From Pseudopedobacter sp035496935 (GTDB taxonomy: Bacteria; Bacteroidota; Bacteroidia; Sphingobacteriales; Sphingobacteriaceae): a DNA stretch of 64,000 nucleotides. Both the position numbers and the translations under genes were made by a program. The stretch covers positions 209,048 through 273,047 of the forward strand of contig DATJED010000018.1 of NCBI GenBank assembly GCA_035496935.1. Direction: 5' to 3'. This document shows positions 25,049 through 33,253 of the stretch, in pieces; position 1 is the first letter of the stretch, and each line of letters opens with the position of its first letter. The notes beneath the pieces were generated by a model. That model was not told where the DNA came from. It searched no databases and was given only the letters and a program-made list of their open reading frames with translations.

Positions 25049-26530
25049 TTAACTCAGCAAGTTTTTCCAGCTTACTAAATTTCCAATAATTTTTGAAAGA
25101 TCTGCAATAGCCACTCTTTCTTGCTCCATGCTATCTCTATGGCGAATGGTTACCGTGTTATCCGTTAACGTGTCATAATCGATAGTAATGCAATATGGTG
25201 TTCCAATTGCGTCCTGGCGGCGATATCTTTTACCAATTGCGTCTTTCTCATCATAAGCCATATTGAAATCCAGTTTTAAAGCATCCATAATTTCACGGGC
25301 TTTTTCTGGCAAGCCATCTTTTTTGGTCAACGGTAAAACAGCAGCTTTATAAGGTGCTAAAGCTGGATGCAGTTTCAACAGAGAACGCGAATCCTGTTTT
25401 TCGTCTGTACTTAAATCCTGCTCTTCGAAAGCATTCATCAAAGTCACTAAGAAAAAGCGATCTAAACCGATAGAAGTCTCGATGACGTAAGGCACATAAT
25501 TTCCGTAAGGTTTGCCGGTTTTTGGGTCAACCTCAGGATCAAAATATTGCATTTTTTTTCTGGAGAACTCTTGGTGCTGTGTTAAATCAAAATCTGTACG
25601 TGAGTGTATGCCTTCCACCTCTTTAAACCCGAAAGGAAATTCATATTCAATATCCACTGCCGCATTTGCGTAATGCGCTAATTTTGCATGGTCATGAAAT
25701 TGGTATTTTGCAGGATCAGTTCCTAAAGCCAAATGCCATTTTAAACGGGTTTCTTTCCACTTGTTGTACCATTCCATTTCTGAGCCAGGGCGTACAAAAA
25801 ACTGCATTTCCATCTGCTCAAACTCACGCATACGCATGATGAACTGACGGGCAATTACTTCGTTTCTAAAAGCTTTACCTATTTGCGCTATCCCGAAAGG
25901 AATTTTCATCCTACCGGATTTTTGAACGTTCAAAAAATTCACGAAAATACCCTGTGCTGTCTCTGGGCGAAGGTAAACTTCCTCGGCACCTTCTGCCATT
26001 GCGCCAAATTGCGTGGCAAACATCAGGTTAAACTGGCGAACATCTGTCCAATTGCAGGTTTTAGAAACAGGGCATTGGATTTTATGGTCCTCAATTAATG
26101 CTTTTAACTGAGGTAAATCCTCCGCTTTAAGCGCATTATCCATGTCGATTTGTAAGCTTTCGGCTTTTTGCATTTCGCCTTCGGCTTTATAAGCTTCAAT
26201 CTTATCTTCCAATAATTGGTCGGCTCGGTAACGTTTTTTCGAATCCTTGTTGTCAATCATCGGATCGTTGAAACCGTCCACATGTCCGCTAGCCTTCCAA
26301 ACTTTTGGGTGCATAAATATTGCGGAATCAATCCCAACAATATTCTCGTTCATTTGCACCATGGCTTTCCACCAATAGGTTTTAATGTTATTTTTCAGCT
26401 CGGCACCCAATTGTCCGTAATCGTAAACAGCGCTAAGCCCATCATATATTTCACTGCTTTGGAATACGAAACCGTATTCTTTTGCATGTGAGATTACATT
26501 TTTAAAAATTTCTTCGTTATTTTTTGACAT
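25049..26530 (-). CDS. glyS: Glycyl-tRNA synthetase (single-chain class II)
   Basis: A 493-residue enzyme of the eukaryote-like alpha2 type that charges tRNA-Gly with glycine, not the alpha2beta2 glyQ/glyS form. Class II motifs are visible: YLRPETAQGIFVNFLN, then the motif 2 region IGKAFRNEVIARQFIMRMREFEQ and motif 3 ETSIGLDRFFL. The anticodon-binding domain is C-terminal (AVLPLTKKDGLPEKAREIMD, YCITIDYDTLTDNTVTIRHRDS). An insertion at about 88-150 carries QCPVSKTCNW, perhaps a metal site. The ATG at 26530 sits seven bases after a TATATTTG box. It has its own terminator, so it is monocistronic. Confidence 0.95.
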   Translation of the reverse strand: MSKNNEEIFKNVISHAKEYGFVFQSSEIYDGLSAVYDYGQLGAELKNNIKTYWWKAMVQMNENIVGIDSAIFMHPKVWKASGHVDGFNDPMIDNKDSKKRYRADQLLEDKIEAYKAEGEMQKAESLQIDMDNALKAEDLPQLKALIEDHKIQCPVSKTCNWTDVRQFNLMFATQFGAMAEGAEEVYLRPETAQGIFVNFLNVQKSGRMKIPFGIAQIGKAFRNEVIARQFIMRMREFEQMEMQFFVRPGSEMEWYNKWKETRLKWHLALGTDPAKYQFHDHAKLAHYANAAVDIEYEFPFGFKEVEGIHSRTDFDLTQHQEFSRKKMQYFDPEVDPKTGKPYGNYVPYVIETSIGLDRFFLVTLMNAFEEQDLSTDEKQDSRSLLKLHPALAPYKAAVLPLTKKDGLPEKAREIMDALKLDFNMAYDEKDAIGKRYRRQDAIGTPYCITIDYDTLTDNTVTIRHRDSMEQERVAIADLSKIIGNLVSWKNLLS

Positions 26531-26537
26531 GATGCTG

Positions 26538-26545
26538 CAAATATA
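26538..26545 (-). promoter_or_regulatory. -7 box (TATATTTG) of the glycyl-tRNA synthetase gene
   Basis: An exact TAnnTTTG match on the minus strand, with seven bases to the ATG at 26530, so the message should have almost no leader. No clear -33 TTG at the usual spacing. Confidence 0.5.
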
Positions 26546-26664
26546 GCATTACTCTATTTGTATTCTATTTTTGCTATAAATTTTTATCTGTCAGTCGGTT
26601 TGGATGAAAATGAGGAAGGACTTAATTTATGCTATGTTTCCTATTTGTAAACATGATAGCTTGG

Positions 26665-26712
26665 GAAGCTTTCAAGAATTCCATCCTTCACGCATTAACT
26701 TCTTCAAAATTA
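26665..26712 (-). repeat. Single purine-rich spacer arm
   Basis: Read on the minus strand after the stop of the secreted-protein gene, TTTGAAGAAGTTAATGCGTG and GAAGGATGGAATTCTTGAAAG form a purine-rich stretch like the left arms of the two-armed spacers. No matching right arm is seen before the glycyl-tRNA synthetase promoter. Confidence 0.3.
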
Positions 26713-27282
26713 TTAAAAGCTTGTTGTGCTGTTGGTGTTGATGTTAAGCATCCTGTTTTTTCCGTTGTAAAAGCCAATGTCGTAGCGTTGCAGGTCTAAA
26801 TTTAAACCAATGGAACTCTTGTTGAAGCCTAAAAAATTGTCGTTACTAAATGATGCCCCAACAGAAATGCAGTCTAAAAACGTGTAATCGCTACTTTTTG
26901 GGTTAATTGGAAAAATCCAGCTCATTTTTCCGCTTAAAGACGTGGTGTTGGCCTGATTTACCATTTTGGTTAATGTTTTAACTTCAACCTCTGTAGCCGG
27001 ACCAGCGAATAATGAAATTCTTGCGCCTTTATTTATCGGAGATCTAATAAAAAGCGCTTCCACCTGAGGGCCTGCAAACAACTGATTCGAAAGTTTTTGG
27101 TTGTACCCAGCTTTAATGCCAAATAAAGATTTAATGCTGGTGCTGGTTAAAAGCGTGGCAATTTTAATGTCGACGCCCACATAAAAATGGGAGTTTCTTT
27201 CTACGGTTACTTTTTGTGCGAAAGACTTATTACCGATGCAAACTGCAGTCGTTAATAAAATGATGAGATAGATTTTTTTCAA
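26713..27282 (-). CDS. Secreted hypothetical protein, possible outer-membrane beta-barrel
   Basis: A 189-residue protein with a clear signal peptide (MKKIYLIILLTTAVCIGNKSFAQ). The mature part alternates polar and hydrophobic residues and contains HFYVGVDIKIATLL, IKAGYNQKLSNQLFAGPQVEALF and a C-terminal VGASFSNDNFLGFNKSS, patterns common in small outer-membrane barrels. No family is recognised. The start is TTG at 27282, supported by GGGAAAA a few bases upstream and by the signal peptide starting right there. It lies 60 bases downstream of the phospholipase C-like gene on the same strand, so an operon is possible. Confidence 0.7.
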   Translation of the reverse strand: MKKIYLIILLTTAVCIGNKSFAQKVTVERNSHFYVGVDIKIATLLTSTSIKSLFGIKAGYNQKLSNQLFAGPQVEALFIRSPINKGARISLFAGPATEVEVKTLTKMVNQANTTSLSGKMSWIFPINPKSSDYTFLDCISVGASFSNDNFLGFNKSSIGLNLDLQRYDIGFYNGKNRMLNINTNSTTSF

Positions 27283-27342
27283 CGTGTTTTCCCTAGTTAG
27301 TAGGCTTTTCTACGTTGCTTTTTTAATAAGGTTTTAGAAAAA

Positions 27343-28308
27343 TTAATTTTCTGGACGGCCTATAATCTGACCTTTTTGGTATTTCTTTTCTTCCTCTTCA
27401 ATTTCTTTTTTCTCTTTTGCAGATTGGTCTGTACGGGTTAAATTTTTCATATCGGGCTGGCCGGCATCCACCCAGGCAGAGTACCAAAAGCTTCCTACAT
27501 CTAAAATTGAGCTTCGCATTTGCTTTTCAACCATCCCATTCATGGCATCATGGTAAGCTTTTGAGTATTCAATAGAATATTCTTTGATAACCCGGTTGTT
27601 ACGCTCGTTGTAGGTGTATTTTCTATCACTCGGGAAGCTTTTGCTCAATCTTTTTTCTATTGACAAGGTTGAATCTAAAAGAGTAAAAGTGTGTTCTACA
27701 ATTTCCCATGCCTTATTTAGCGGATTGTTGATATAAATGGCTTTCCCAACAAAAAAATCGTAATCATTGGCGAAAAGTTCTGGTAATCTGCTTTCCCAAA
27801 AACCATGTATCCCAACTTGGTTGGTCATTTGCCCATTGTAATTTTCCGAAGTATGCAAGGGAACATGCGCATCGGCAACATAATGACCTAAATCTGATGA
27901 ATACTTCAAAATCAAAATCGAATCTCGATTTTTGAAAGCATCAACCAGTTTATAATAAGTGCGCTGAATTTGCCACGGAACAATTCCGTATGCATATAAA
28001 GTATCTTCGCTTAATTTTTTAGCAGCATCGTTCCATTTTTTCGGGATAAGCGTAAAAGGTTCTTTGCCGTAATGGTCTGCGTCCAGATAATGTCGGGGCG
28101 CTTCTAAAGAATCTGCGTAACGTCTTTTATCAGGATCAACCGCATGTATGGTAATATAGTTGATGTTTGATTTATAAAATCCGATTAAATCTTTTGGTAA
28201 AGTGAAAACCGCCAGCCTATTTATTTTCTGATGAGCAAAAAATCCCCATGAGGCAGTAAGTAACAAAAAAGGGATAATTAACAAAAGAATAAAATGTTTA
28301 TTTTTCAT
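27343..28308 (-). CDS. Zinc-dependent phospholipase C / S1-P1 nuclease-like protein
   Basis: A 321-residue exported protein. The signal peptide ends near ASWGFFAHQKINRLAVF, whose Trp and His would be N-terminal zinc ligands after cleavage, as in the phospholipase C/P1 nuclease fold. Further likely ligands are in HAVDPDKRRY, APRHYLDADHYG, SSDLGHYVADAHVPLHTSENYNG and GIHGFWESRLPE. Bacteroidota homologues are annotated as zinc-dependent phospholipase C family, and activity is generally untested. The C-terminus is Glu/Lys-rich. The ATG at 28308 was preferred to a TTG one codon earlier. Confidence 0.82.
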   Translation of the reverse strand: MKNKHFILLLIIPFLLLTASWGFFAHQKINRLAVFTLPKDLIGFYKSNINYITIHAVDPDKRRYADSLEAPRHYLDADHYGKEPFTLIPKKWNDAAKKLSEDTLYAYGIVPWQIQRTYYKLVDAFKNRDSILILKYSSDLGHYVADAHVPLHTSENYNGQMTNQVGIHGFWESRLPELFANDYDFFVGKAIYINNPLNKAWEIVEHTFTLLDSTLSIEKRLSKSFPSDRKYTYNERNNRVIKEYSIEYSKAYHDAMNGMVEKQMRSSILDVGSFWYSAWVDAGQPDMKNLTRTDQSAKEKKEIEEEEKKYQKGQIIGRPEN

Positions 28309-28454
28309 CAACGATATTTTTAACGAGGCAACGGTTTAAGGTTGGTTCTCGTTGTTTTACGCAGGGAAGAACCACCTGATGTTTCATCCTTTAAATTTAA
28401 GGTATGCGTTTAATAATCAGCGGGTTTTTTAAAGAATATTTTTTTAATATTGAA

Positions 28455-28485
28455 TTTGCTTTTAAAAATATTAGCAGTATATTTG
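28455..28485 (+). promoter_or_regulatory. rpsT promoter
   Basis: TTTG (28455-28458), a 19-base spacer and TATATTTG (28478-28485) form a full Bacteroidota sigma-A type promoter. It leaves a leader of about 40 bases before the rpsT ATG. Confidence 0.8.
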
Positions 28486-28530
28486 CAACCCTCAATAGAG
28501 GCAATGTTTTAAAGGAATAAAAAGCTAACA

Positions 28531-28782
28531 ATGGCAAATCATAAATCAGCATTAAAAAGAATTAGAGCAAACGCTACTAAACGTTTACGTAACAGATACC
28601 AAGCAAAAACTACTAGAACTTTTATCAAAAGGCTGCGTAACGCTGTTAGTAAAGAAGAAGCTTTGGCTTTGTTGCCTAAAGTAACTTCTATGCTAGATCG
28701 TTTAGCTAAGAAAAATGTGATCCACAAAAATAAAGCAGCAAACAACAAGTCAAAACTGACTAAGTTCGCTAACTCTTTATAA
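28531..28782 (+). CDS. rpsT: 30S ribosomal protein S20
   Basis: An 83-residue, strongly basic helical protein (MANHKSALKRIRANATKRLRN...) that binds 16S rRNA early in 30S assembly. The N-terminal NHKSALKRIR and the C-terminal NKAANNKSKLTK are typical for S20, and the length is normal. It is monocistronic, with a complete promoter at 28455-28485 and a strong terminator starting 17 bases after the stop. Confidence 0.97.
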   Translation: MANHKSALKRIRANATKRLRNRYQAKTTRTFIKRLRNAVSKEEALALLPKVTSMLDRLAKKNVIHKNKAANNKSKLTKFANSL

Positions 28783-28798
28783 TAACAAAAAATATTTA

Positions 28799-28834
28799 AA
28801 AGGCAGAACTCTATCAAGAGTTCTGCCTTTTTTT
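28799..28834 (+). terminator. Strong intrinsic terminator after rpsT
   Basis: A perfect 13-bp stem, AAAGGCAGAACTC with GAGTTCTGCCTTT, encloses a 6-base loop and is followed by seven T. Confidence 0.92.
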
Positions 28835-28861
28835 GTTCGGTTTTTTGTGTAGATTTATTTT

Positions 28862-29563
28862 ATGAGTTTGCCTTACGAACAAAAAATAACCATTAAAGCT
28901 TGGGCAGAAGAAGATCGCCCACGCGAAAAATTACTGTCATTAGGGCGCAGAAGTTTATCTGATGCCGAGCTGATCGCCATTTTGATTGGCTCTGGGTCTA
29001 CCACAGAATCTGCAGTTGATTTAAGTAAAAGGATTTTACACACCTACCAAAATAACCTTGCCGGCTTGGCAAAGCTTTCTGTACAGGATTTTTGTAAATT
29101 TAAAGGAATTGGCGAAGCCAAAGCCATTTCAATTATCGCAGCTTTGGAGTTAGGCAGGCGGCGGAAAGAAACTGAATTAGTATATACCGATAAAATCACC
29201 TGCTCTAAAGATGGATTTAACATATTGTCACCTTATTTTTCTGATTTGTTACATGAGGAATTTTGGCTGTTAACTCTGGCTCGTAACAATAAAGTAACCA
29301 ATAGACTTTTAATTTCAAAAGGAGGGCTGTCTGGCACAATAGCCGACCCAAAAATAATTTTTAAAACAGCACTAGAACACAATGCGGCTAATATTGTGTT
29401 GGCGCATAATCATCCGTCTGGCAATTTGAAACCCAGCCAAGAAGATATAAACCTTACAAAAAAGCTAAAAGCAGGTGCACAGTTATTGGATATTGGGGTT
29501 TTGGACCATTTAATTTTTGCCGGAGAAGGTTATTTCAGTTTTGCTGATGAAGGTTATTTGTAG
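28862..29563 (+). CDS. radC: RadC-family JAB/MPN domain protein
   Basis: A 233-residue protein with an N-terminal helix-hairpin-helix region (SLGRRSLSDAELIAILIGSG, about 27-46, and FCKFKGIGEAKA) and a C-terminal JAB metalloprotease-like domain. The zinc motif is LAHNHPSGNLKPSQED (about 180-195), the H-x-H-P-S-G...S..D signature. Once linked to DNA repair, its biochemical role is unclear; it is now seen as a core or phage-defence-linked protein. No mobile genes lie next to it here. The ATG lies 27 bases after the rpsT terminator. Confidence 0.93.
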   Translation: MSLPYEQKITIKAWAEEDRPREKLLSLGRRSLSDAELIAILIGSGSTTESAVDLSKRILHTYQNNLAGLAKLSVQDFCKFKGIGEAKAISIIAALELGRRRKETELVYTDKITCSKDGFNILSPYFSDLLHEEFWLLTLARNNKVTNRLLISKGGLSGTIADPKIIFKTALEHNAANIVLAHNHPSGNLKPSQEDINLTKKLKAGAQLLDIGVLDHLIFAGEGYFSFADEGYL

Positions 29564-29573
29564 GTGTTTTAAG

Positions 29574-29705
29574 CAAAAAGTTGAAAGTAAAAAGACTTGC
29601 TTTCCCGTGGGGATGCGATTTTTATTCAAATTGGTTATTCACGTATCTAAAATTCAGTCTTTCTCTCATTTATCTATATCCTTACATTTCAATAACATTC
29701 CGATT
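29574..29705 (+). repeat. Two-armed intergenic spacer
   Basis: After the radC stop a purine-rich arm GTTGAAAGTAAAAAG (29580-29594) resembles the inverted-repeat arm of the four-helix-bundle element at 51194. The right part is pyrimidine-rich (TCAGTCTTTCTCTCATTTA). No ORF lies between the halves. Confidence 0.4.
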
Positions 29706-29769
29706 CTTTAAATCGCACACAAAACTTTTAGCTTTATAAAATCGTTATACTCAGAAACAATTCTAGAAA

Positions 29770-30867
29770 ATGAGAGGCTATGGATTTTCAAAATATGTTC
29801 CCAAACAACTGCCAAGTGGTGGCTTTGACGAATTGCTGAAACTTTTTCTTGAACTTTTAAATTATTCTGCAGGTGACGCAAATGAAGCATTGGCTTGGAT
29901 GAATGAGCTGGATAAGCAGCACAATATCACCAAAGATGATTATGGCATGGGCGATTTCATCGACGATTTAAAGAACAAGGGCTATTTAAGTGATGATGGC
30001 CCAAAAGGTGGTTTTAAAATAACAGGCAAAACAGAGCAGACCATCCGTCAATCTGCGTTAGAGGAAATTTTTGGCAAGCTAAAAAAATCCGGAAAGGGAA
30101 ATCATAACGCCCCGCAATCTGGTACTGGCGAAGAAAAGAACGCGGATAGGAGGGAGTATCAATTTGGAGATAGCTTGGATCAAATTGATATGACGGCATC
30201 AATTCATAATGCGCAGATTAACCATGGAATCGGTGATTTTATGATGACCGAGCGGGATTTGGAAGTGGAAGAACGTGATTATAAAACATTAACTTCCACG
30301 GTTTTGATGATTGATATTTCGCACTCCATGATACTTTACGGTGAAGACAGAATTACTCCAGCAAAAAAAGTAGCAATGGCTTTGGCAGAACTAATCAAAA
30401 CAAAATATCCGAAAGATACTTTAGATATAGTAGTATTTGGGAATGATGCCTGGCCAATAACCGTCAAAGACTTGCCCTATTTAGAAGTTGGACCTTATCA
30501 TACCAATACTTACGCCGGTTTAGAACTGGCTACGGACATTCTCAGAAGAAGGAAAACGCACAATAAACAGATTTTTATGATCACCGACGGAAAACCAACT
30601 TGTTTAAAAGAAGGTTTAAAGTATTATAAAAACAGCGTCGGTCTGGATAAAAAAGTCATCAACAAAACCTTAACGATGGCGGCGCAGTGCAAAAGATTAA
30701 ATATCCCAATAACTACTTTTATGATTGCCCGCGACCCTTACCTGCAACAATTTGTACGTAAATTTACAGAAGTAAACGGTGGCAGAGCGTTTTACAGTTC
30801 GTTAAAAGGCTTAGGGGAATATATTTTTGAAGATTATATAAAGAATAGAAGAAAAACGGTGAGGTAG
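29770..30867 (+). CDS. VWA-domain protein (chelatase-subunit-like)
   Basis: A 365-residue cytoplasmic protein. The N-terminal half is charged, with FDELLKLFLELLNYSAGDANEALAWMNEL. The C-terminal half is a von Willebrand A domain with MIDISHSM (DxSxS MIDAS, about residue 180), a conserved Thr region (NTYAGLELATDIL) and MITDGKPT. No signal peptide. It sits about 100 bases before an AAA+ ATPase of the MoxR/Mg-chelatase I class on the same strand. This pairing is like BchD/BchI or RavA/ViaA and suggests a metal-insertion or remodelling complex. Substrate unknown. Confidence 0.82.
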   Translation: MRGYGFSKYVPKQLPSGGFDELLKLFLELLNYSAGDANEALAWMNELDKQHNITKDDYGMGDFIDDLKNKGYLSDDGPKGGFKITGKTEQTIRQSALEEIFGKLKKSGKGNHNAPQSGTGEEKNADRREYQFGDSLDQIDMTASIHNAQINHGIGDFMMTERDLEVEERDYKTLTSTVLMIDISHSMILYGEDRITPAKKVAMALAELIKTKYPKDTLDIVVFGNDAWPITVKDLPYLEVGPYHTNTYAGLELATDILRRRKTHNKQIFMITDGKPTCLKEGLKYYKNSVGLDKKVINKTLTMAAQCKRLNIPITTFMIARDPYLQQFVRKFTEVNGGRAFYSSLKGLGEYIFEDYIKNRRKTVR

Positions 30868-30871
30868 ATTT

Positions 30872-30969
30872 TAGTAATGAGTATTGAGATGTGAGACAGA
30901 GATATGTGGGAACCAAGGCACAGGAATAACAATCTAAACACCTAACAAACTAACAAACTAACAAACTGA
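30872..30969 (+). repeat. Two-armed intergenic spacer
   Basis: The left half is purine-rich (GAGTATTGAGATGTGAGAC) and contains GAACCAAGGCACAGG, close to GAACCAAGACACAAAG before the argE-like gene. The right half is C/A-rich with a fourfold AACAAACT word ending next to the AAA+ start codon. It shares GAGATGTGAGA with the spacer at 755-830. Confidence 0.5.
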
Positions 30970-32460
30970 ATGATAAAAACATTAGGAGAATTAAAAAGAT
31001 CAGGCTATAAAAGTCGTTCAATTAAAGAAGAACTGCGGGAAAACCTAATTGCCCGATTAAAGGATAAAGATTTAGGTTTTGAAGGGATTATCGGTTTTGA
31101 AGATACCGTAATGCCGGATTTACAAACTGCAATCTTAAGTAGTCATAACATATTGTTGTTAGGACTTAGAGGTCAGGCGAAAACCCGAATTGCCCGTTTA
31201 ATGGTTGATTTATTGGATGAGTATGTGCCTTATATTGCAGACTCTGAACTGTACGATGACCCGCTGAACCCGATTAGTTGGGCCGGGAAAAATGCCGTTG
31301 AAATCCATGGAGATGATACGCCGATAGCTTGGTGGCACCGAAGCGAAAGATATACCGAAAAATTGGCCACACCAGACGTTACCGTTGCCGATTTAATTGG
31401 CGACGTTGACCCGATAAAAGCTGCTACCCAAAAACTTCATTATTCTGATGAAAGGGTAATCCATTTCGGATTAATTCCAAGAGCGCACCGAAGTATTTTT
31501 GTAATTAACGAATTGCCGGATTTGCAGGCCCGTATCCAAGTGGCACTTTTTAATATTTTGCAGGAAAGAGATATTCAGATTCGGGGATTTAAGTTGCGAT
31601 TGCCTTTGGATATTCAGTTCGTGTTTACCGCGAATCCTGAAGATTATACCAACCGTGGTTCCATTGTAACGCCATTAAAAGACAGGATTGAAAGCCAAAT
31701 TTTAACGCACTATCCAAAATCTGTGGCGATTTCCCGTAAAATTACACAACAGGAAGCGCTGATTACCCCAGAGCAAAAATTAATTGAAGCCGATGGTTTA
31801 GTGAAAGATTTGATAGAGCAGATAGCTTTTGAAGCCCGCAATTCTGAATATATCGATAAAAAATCTGGAGTTTCTGCCCGATTGACCATTTCTGCTTATG
31901 AAAACTTAATCTCCCATGCCGAGCGCAGGATGTTGATAAACGGAGAAAAAAGTACAGCGGTTAGAATCAGTGATTTTTTGGGTGTAATTCCCGCTATTAC
32001 CGGAAAAATTGAATTGGTTTACGAAGGCGAGCTGGAAGGTCCTGCAAAAGTAGCCAACATATTAATTGGTAAAGCCATTAAAACTTTGTTGCAAACCTAT
32101 TTCCCCGACCCGGAAAGGATGAAAAAAGCCAAAAAAGATAATCCTTACGGGGAAATTATCAACTGGTTTGGCGCCGGAAATAGCCTTAATTTATTGGATG
32201 ATATTACCAACGAAGAATATAAAGAAGCTCTAAATGCCATTCCGGGTTTAAGACAGGTGGTAAAGCAGTTCCATAAAGACATCAGCGAAAATCAGACTTT
32301 ATTGTACATGGAATTTGTACTACATGGTTTGGCGGAATTTTCTTTGGTAAGCAAAGCTTTCTTAGAAAAAGGGTTCGAGTTTAAGGATATGTTCAACAGC
32401 CTTTTCAGTTCGGAATTTGCTGATGATGAGGACGAAGATAATTTTGATGATAGGTATTAA
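30970..32460 (+). CDS. AAA+ ATPase, MoxR / Mg-chelatase I-like
   Basis: A 496-residue ATPase. Its nucleotide site has a modified P-loop, LLGLRGQAKTR (about 60-70), Walker B-like IFVINELPDLQ, FVFTANPEDYTNRGSIVTPLKDRI (sensor and arginine-finger region) and ERDIQIRGFKLRLP (pre-sensor hairpin). An insertion between Walker A and B holds WHRSERYTEKLATPDVTVADLIGD. The C-terminus is acidic (DDEDEDNFDD). It follows a VWA gene, a typical partner for this class, so the pair probably acts as one machine. The client protein or metal cannot be inferred. Confidence 0.85.
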   Translation: MIKTLGELKRSGYKSRSIKEELRENLIARLKDKDLGFEGIIGFEDTVMPDLQTAILSSHNILLLGLRGQAKTRIARLMVDLLDEYVPYIADSELYDDPLNPISWAGKNAVEIHGDDTPIAWWHRSERYTEKLATPDVTVADLIGDVDPIKAATQKLHYSDERVIHFGLIPRAHRSIFVINELPDLQARIQVALFNILQERDIQIRGFKLRLPLDIQFVFTANPEDYTNRGSIVTPLKDRIESQILTHYPKSVAISRKITQQEALITPEQKLIEADGLVKDLIEQIAFEARNSEYIDKKSGVSARLTISAYENLISHAERRMLINGEKSTAVRISDFLGVIPAITGKIELVYEGELEGPAKVANILIGKAIKTLLQTYFPDPERMKKAKKDNPYGEIINWFGAGNSLNLLDDITNEEYKEALNAIPGLRQVVKQFHKDISENQTLLYMEFVLHGLAEFSLVSKAFLEKGFEFKDMFNSLFSSEFADDEDEDNFDDRY

Positions 32461-32472
32461 CTGCCTTTAGAA

Positions 32473-33156
32473 ATGAAAGATTTATATCTCTTGTTCTTCG
32501 TATTACTTGTAACAATTTTTGCTTGCAATCATCCAAAGAAAATCAGTGGAGACATATCATATCATTCTTTAACAGATTCTAATAAATCAAAGCCGTTAGC
32601 TAAAGATTCGGTCTCGTTTTCGGATAAAATGTGGATTAATTTAGAAGAAAAAGCGTTAATAGATTCCATTCTGAATAATAAAGAATATATGGATTTTTAT
32701 GAAGTAAGAATTAACGGAAAATTGTCTTTAATAACTGATTCTTTAGCGCTTTATAATTTGTTAGGTAAACCAGCCATAGTTGAAAAACCAGATTTTAATG
32801 ATGTTTGCGTTTCTTTTTATAGTAGCGAAAATTACAAATATCTTCGATATGGTGATTTTACAAAATTCGAGTTATATGGAGATACGGTTGCGCCAGCATC
32901 ATTAGAGTTTCTAAGTAACCCTAAATTATTTCTCACATATCGAAATTTGATTTTAAATTCCAACACCAGCATTAGTGAAGTTGAAAAAGTTTTCCCGAAA
33001 GCTGTGAAATTTAAGTCAAAAATAAATGATTATGAAATGGGTGAACTCCTTAGTGTTTATCTAAAAACAAAAAATAGAAACAGTTTGGATGATAGTTGGA
33101 TACTGTTTTTTAAAAAAGGAAAATTAGTTAAAATAGATTATTTTATGCCTTGTTAG
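32473..33156 (+). CDS. Hypothetical lipoprotein
   Basis: A 227-residue protein with a lipoprotein signal MKDLYLLFFVLLVTIFACNHP; the Cys near residue 18 would be lipidated. The remaining sequence is mixed and rich in Asp, Ser and Lys, with DSILNNKEYMDFYEVRINGK, and has no recognised motif. It begins 12 bases after the AAA+ gene stop, so it may be cotranscribed with the VWA/AAA+ pair, but a functional link is not evident. Confidence 0.65.
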   Translation: MKDLYLLFFVLLVTIFACNHPKKISGDISYHSLTDSNKSKPLAKDSVSFSDKMWINLEEKALIDSILNNKEYMDFYEVRINGKLSLITDSLALYNLLGKPAIVEKPDFNDVCVSFYSSENYKYLRYGDFTKFELYGDTVAPASLEFLSNPKLFLTYRNLILNSNTSISEVEKVFPKAVKFKSKINDYEMGELLSVYLKTKNRNSLDDSWILFFKKGKLVKIDYFMPC

Positions 33157-33165
33157 AAGGTTATT

Positions 33166-33242
33166 GCGTTAGGGATTGCAGTGGATACCGGCTTGTGGTT
33201 AAGGCCTTAAGCAGTATAAACGTAAAGCCCGCCCGAACGCCC
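33166..33242 (+). repeat. Dispersed intergenic element, related copy C
   Basis: It begins GCGTTAGGGATTGCAGTGG, like the left flanks GCRTTAACGATRG of copies A and B, and ends CCCGAACGCCC. It lacks the GAGCGAAG core and has a centre with a palindromic TTAAGGCCTTAA. I regard it as a more distant member of the same class. Confidence 0.45.
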
Positions 33243-33253
33243 ACAAAAATATC

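Noticed and set aside
30940..30968. AACAAACT tandem as a phase-variable tract
   Set aside because: Few units, imperfect, and located before the start codon without a reading-frame effect. It fits the general C/A-rich spacer arm pattern better.
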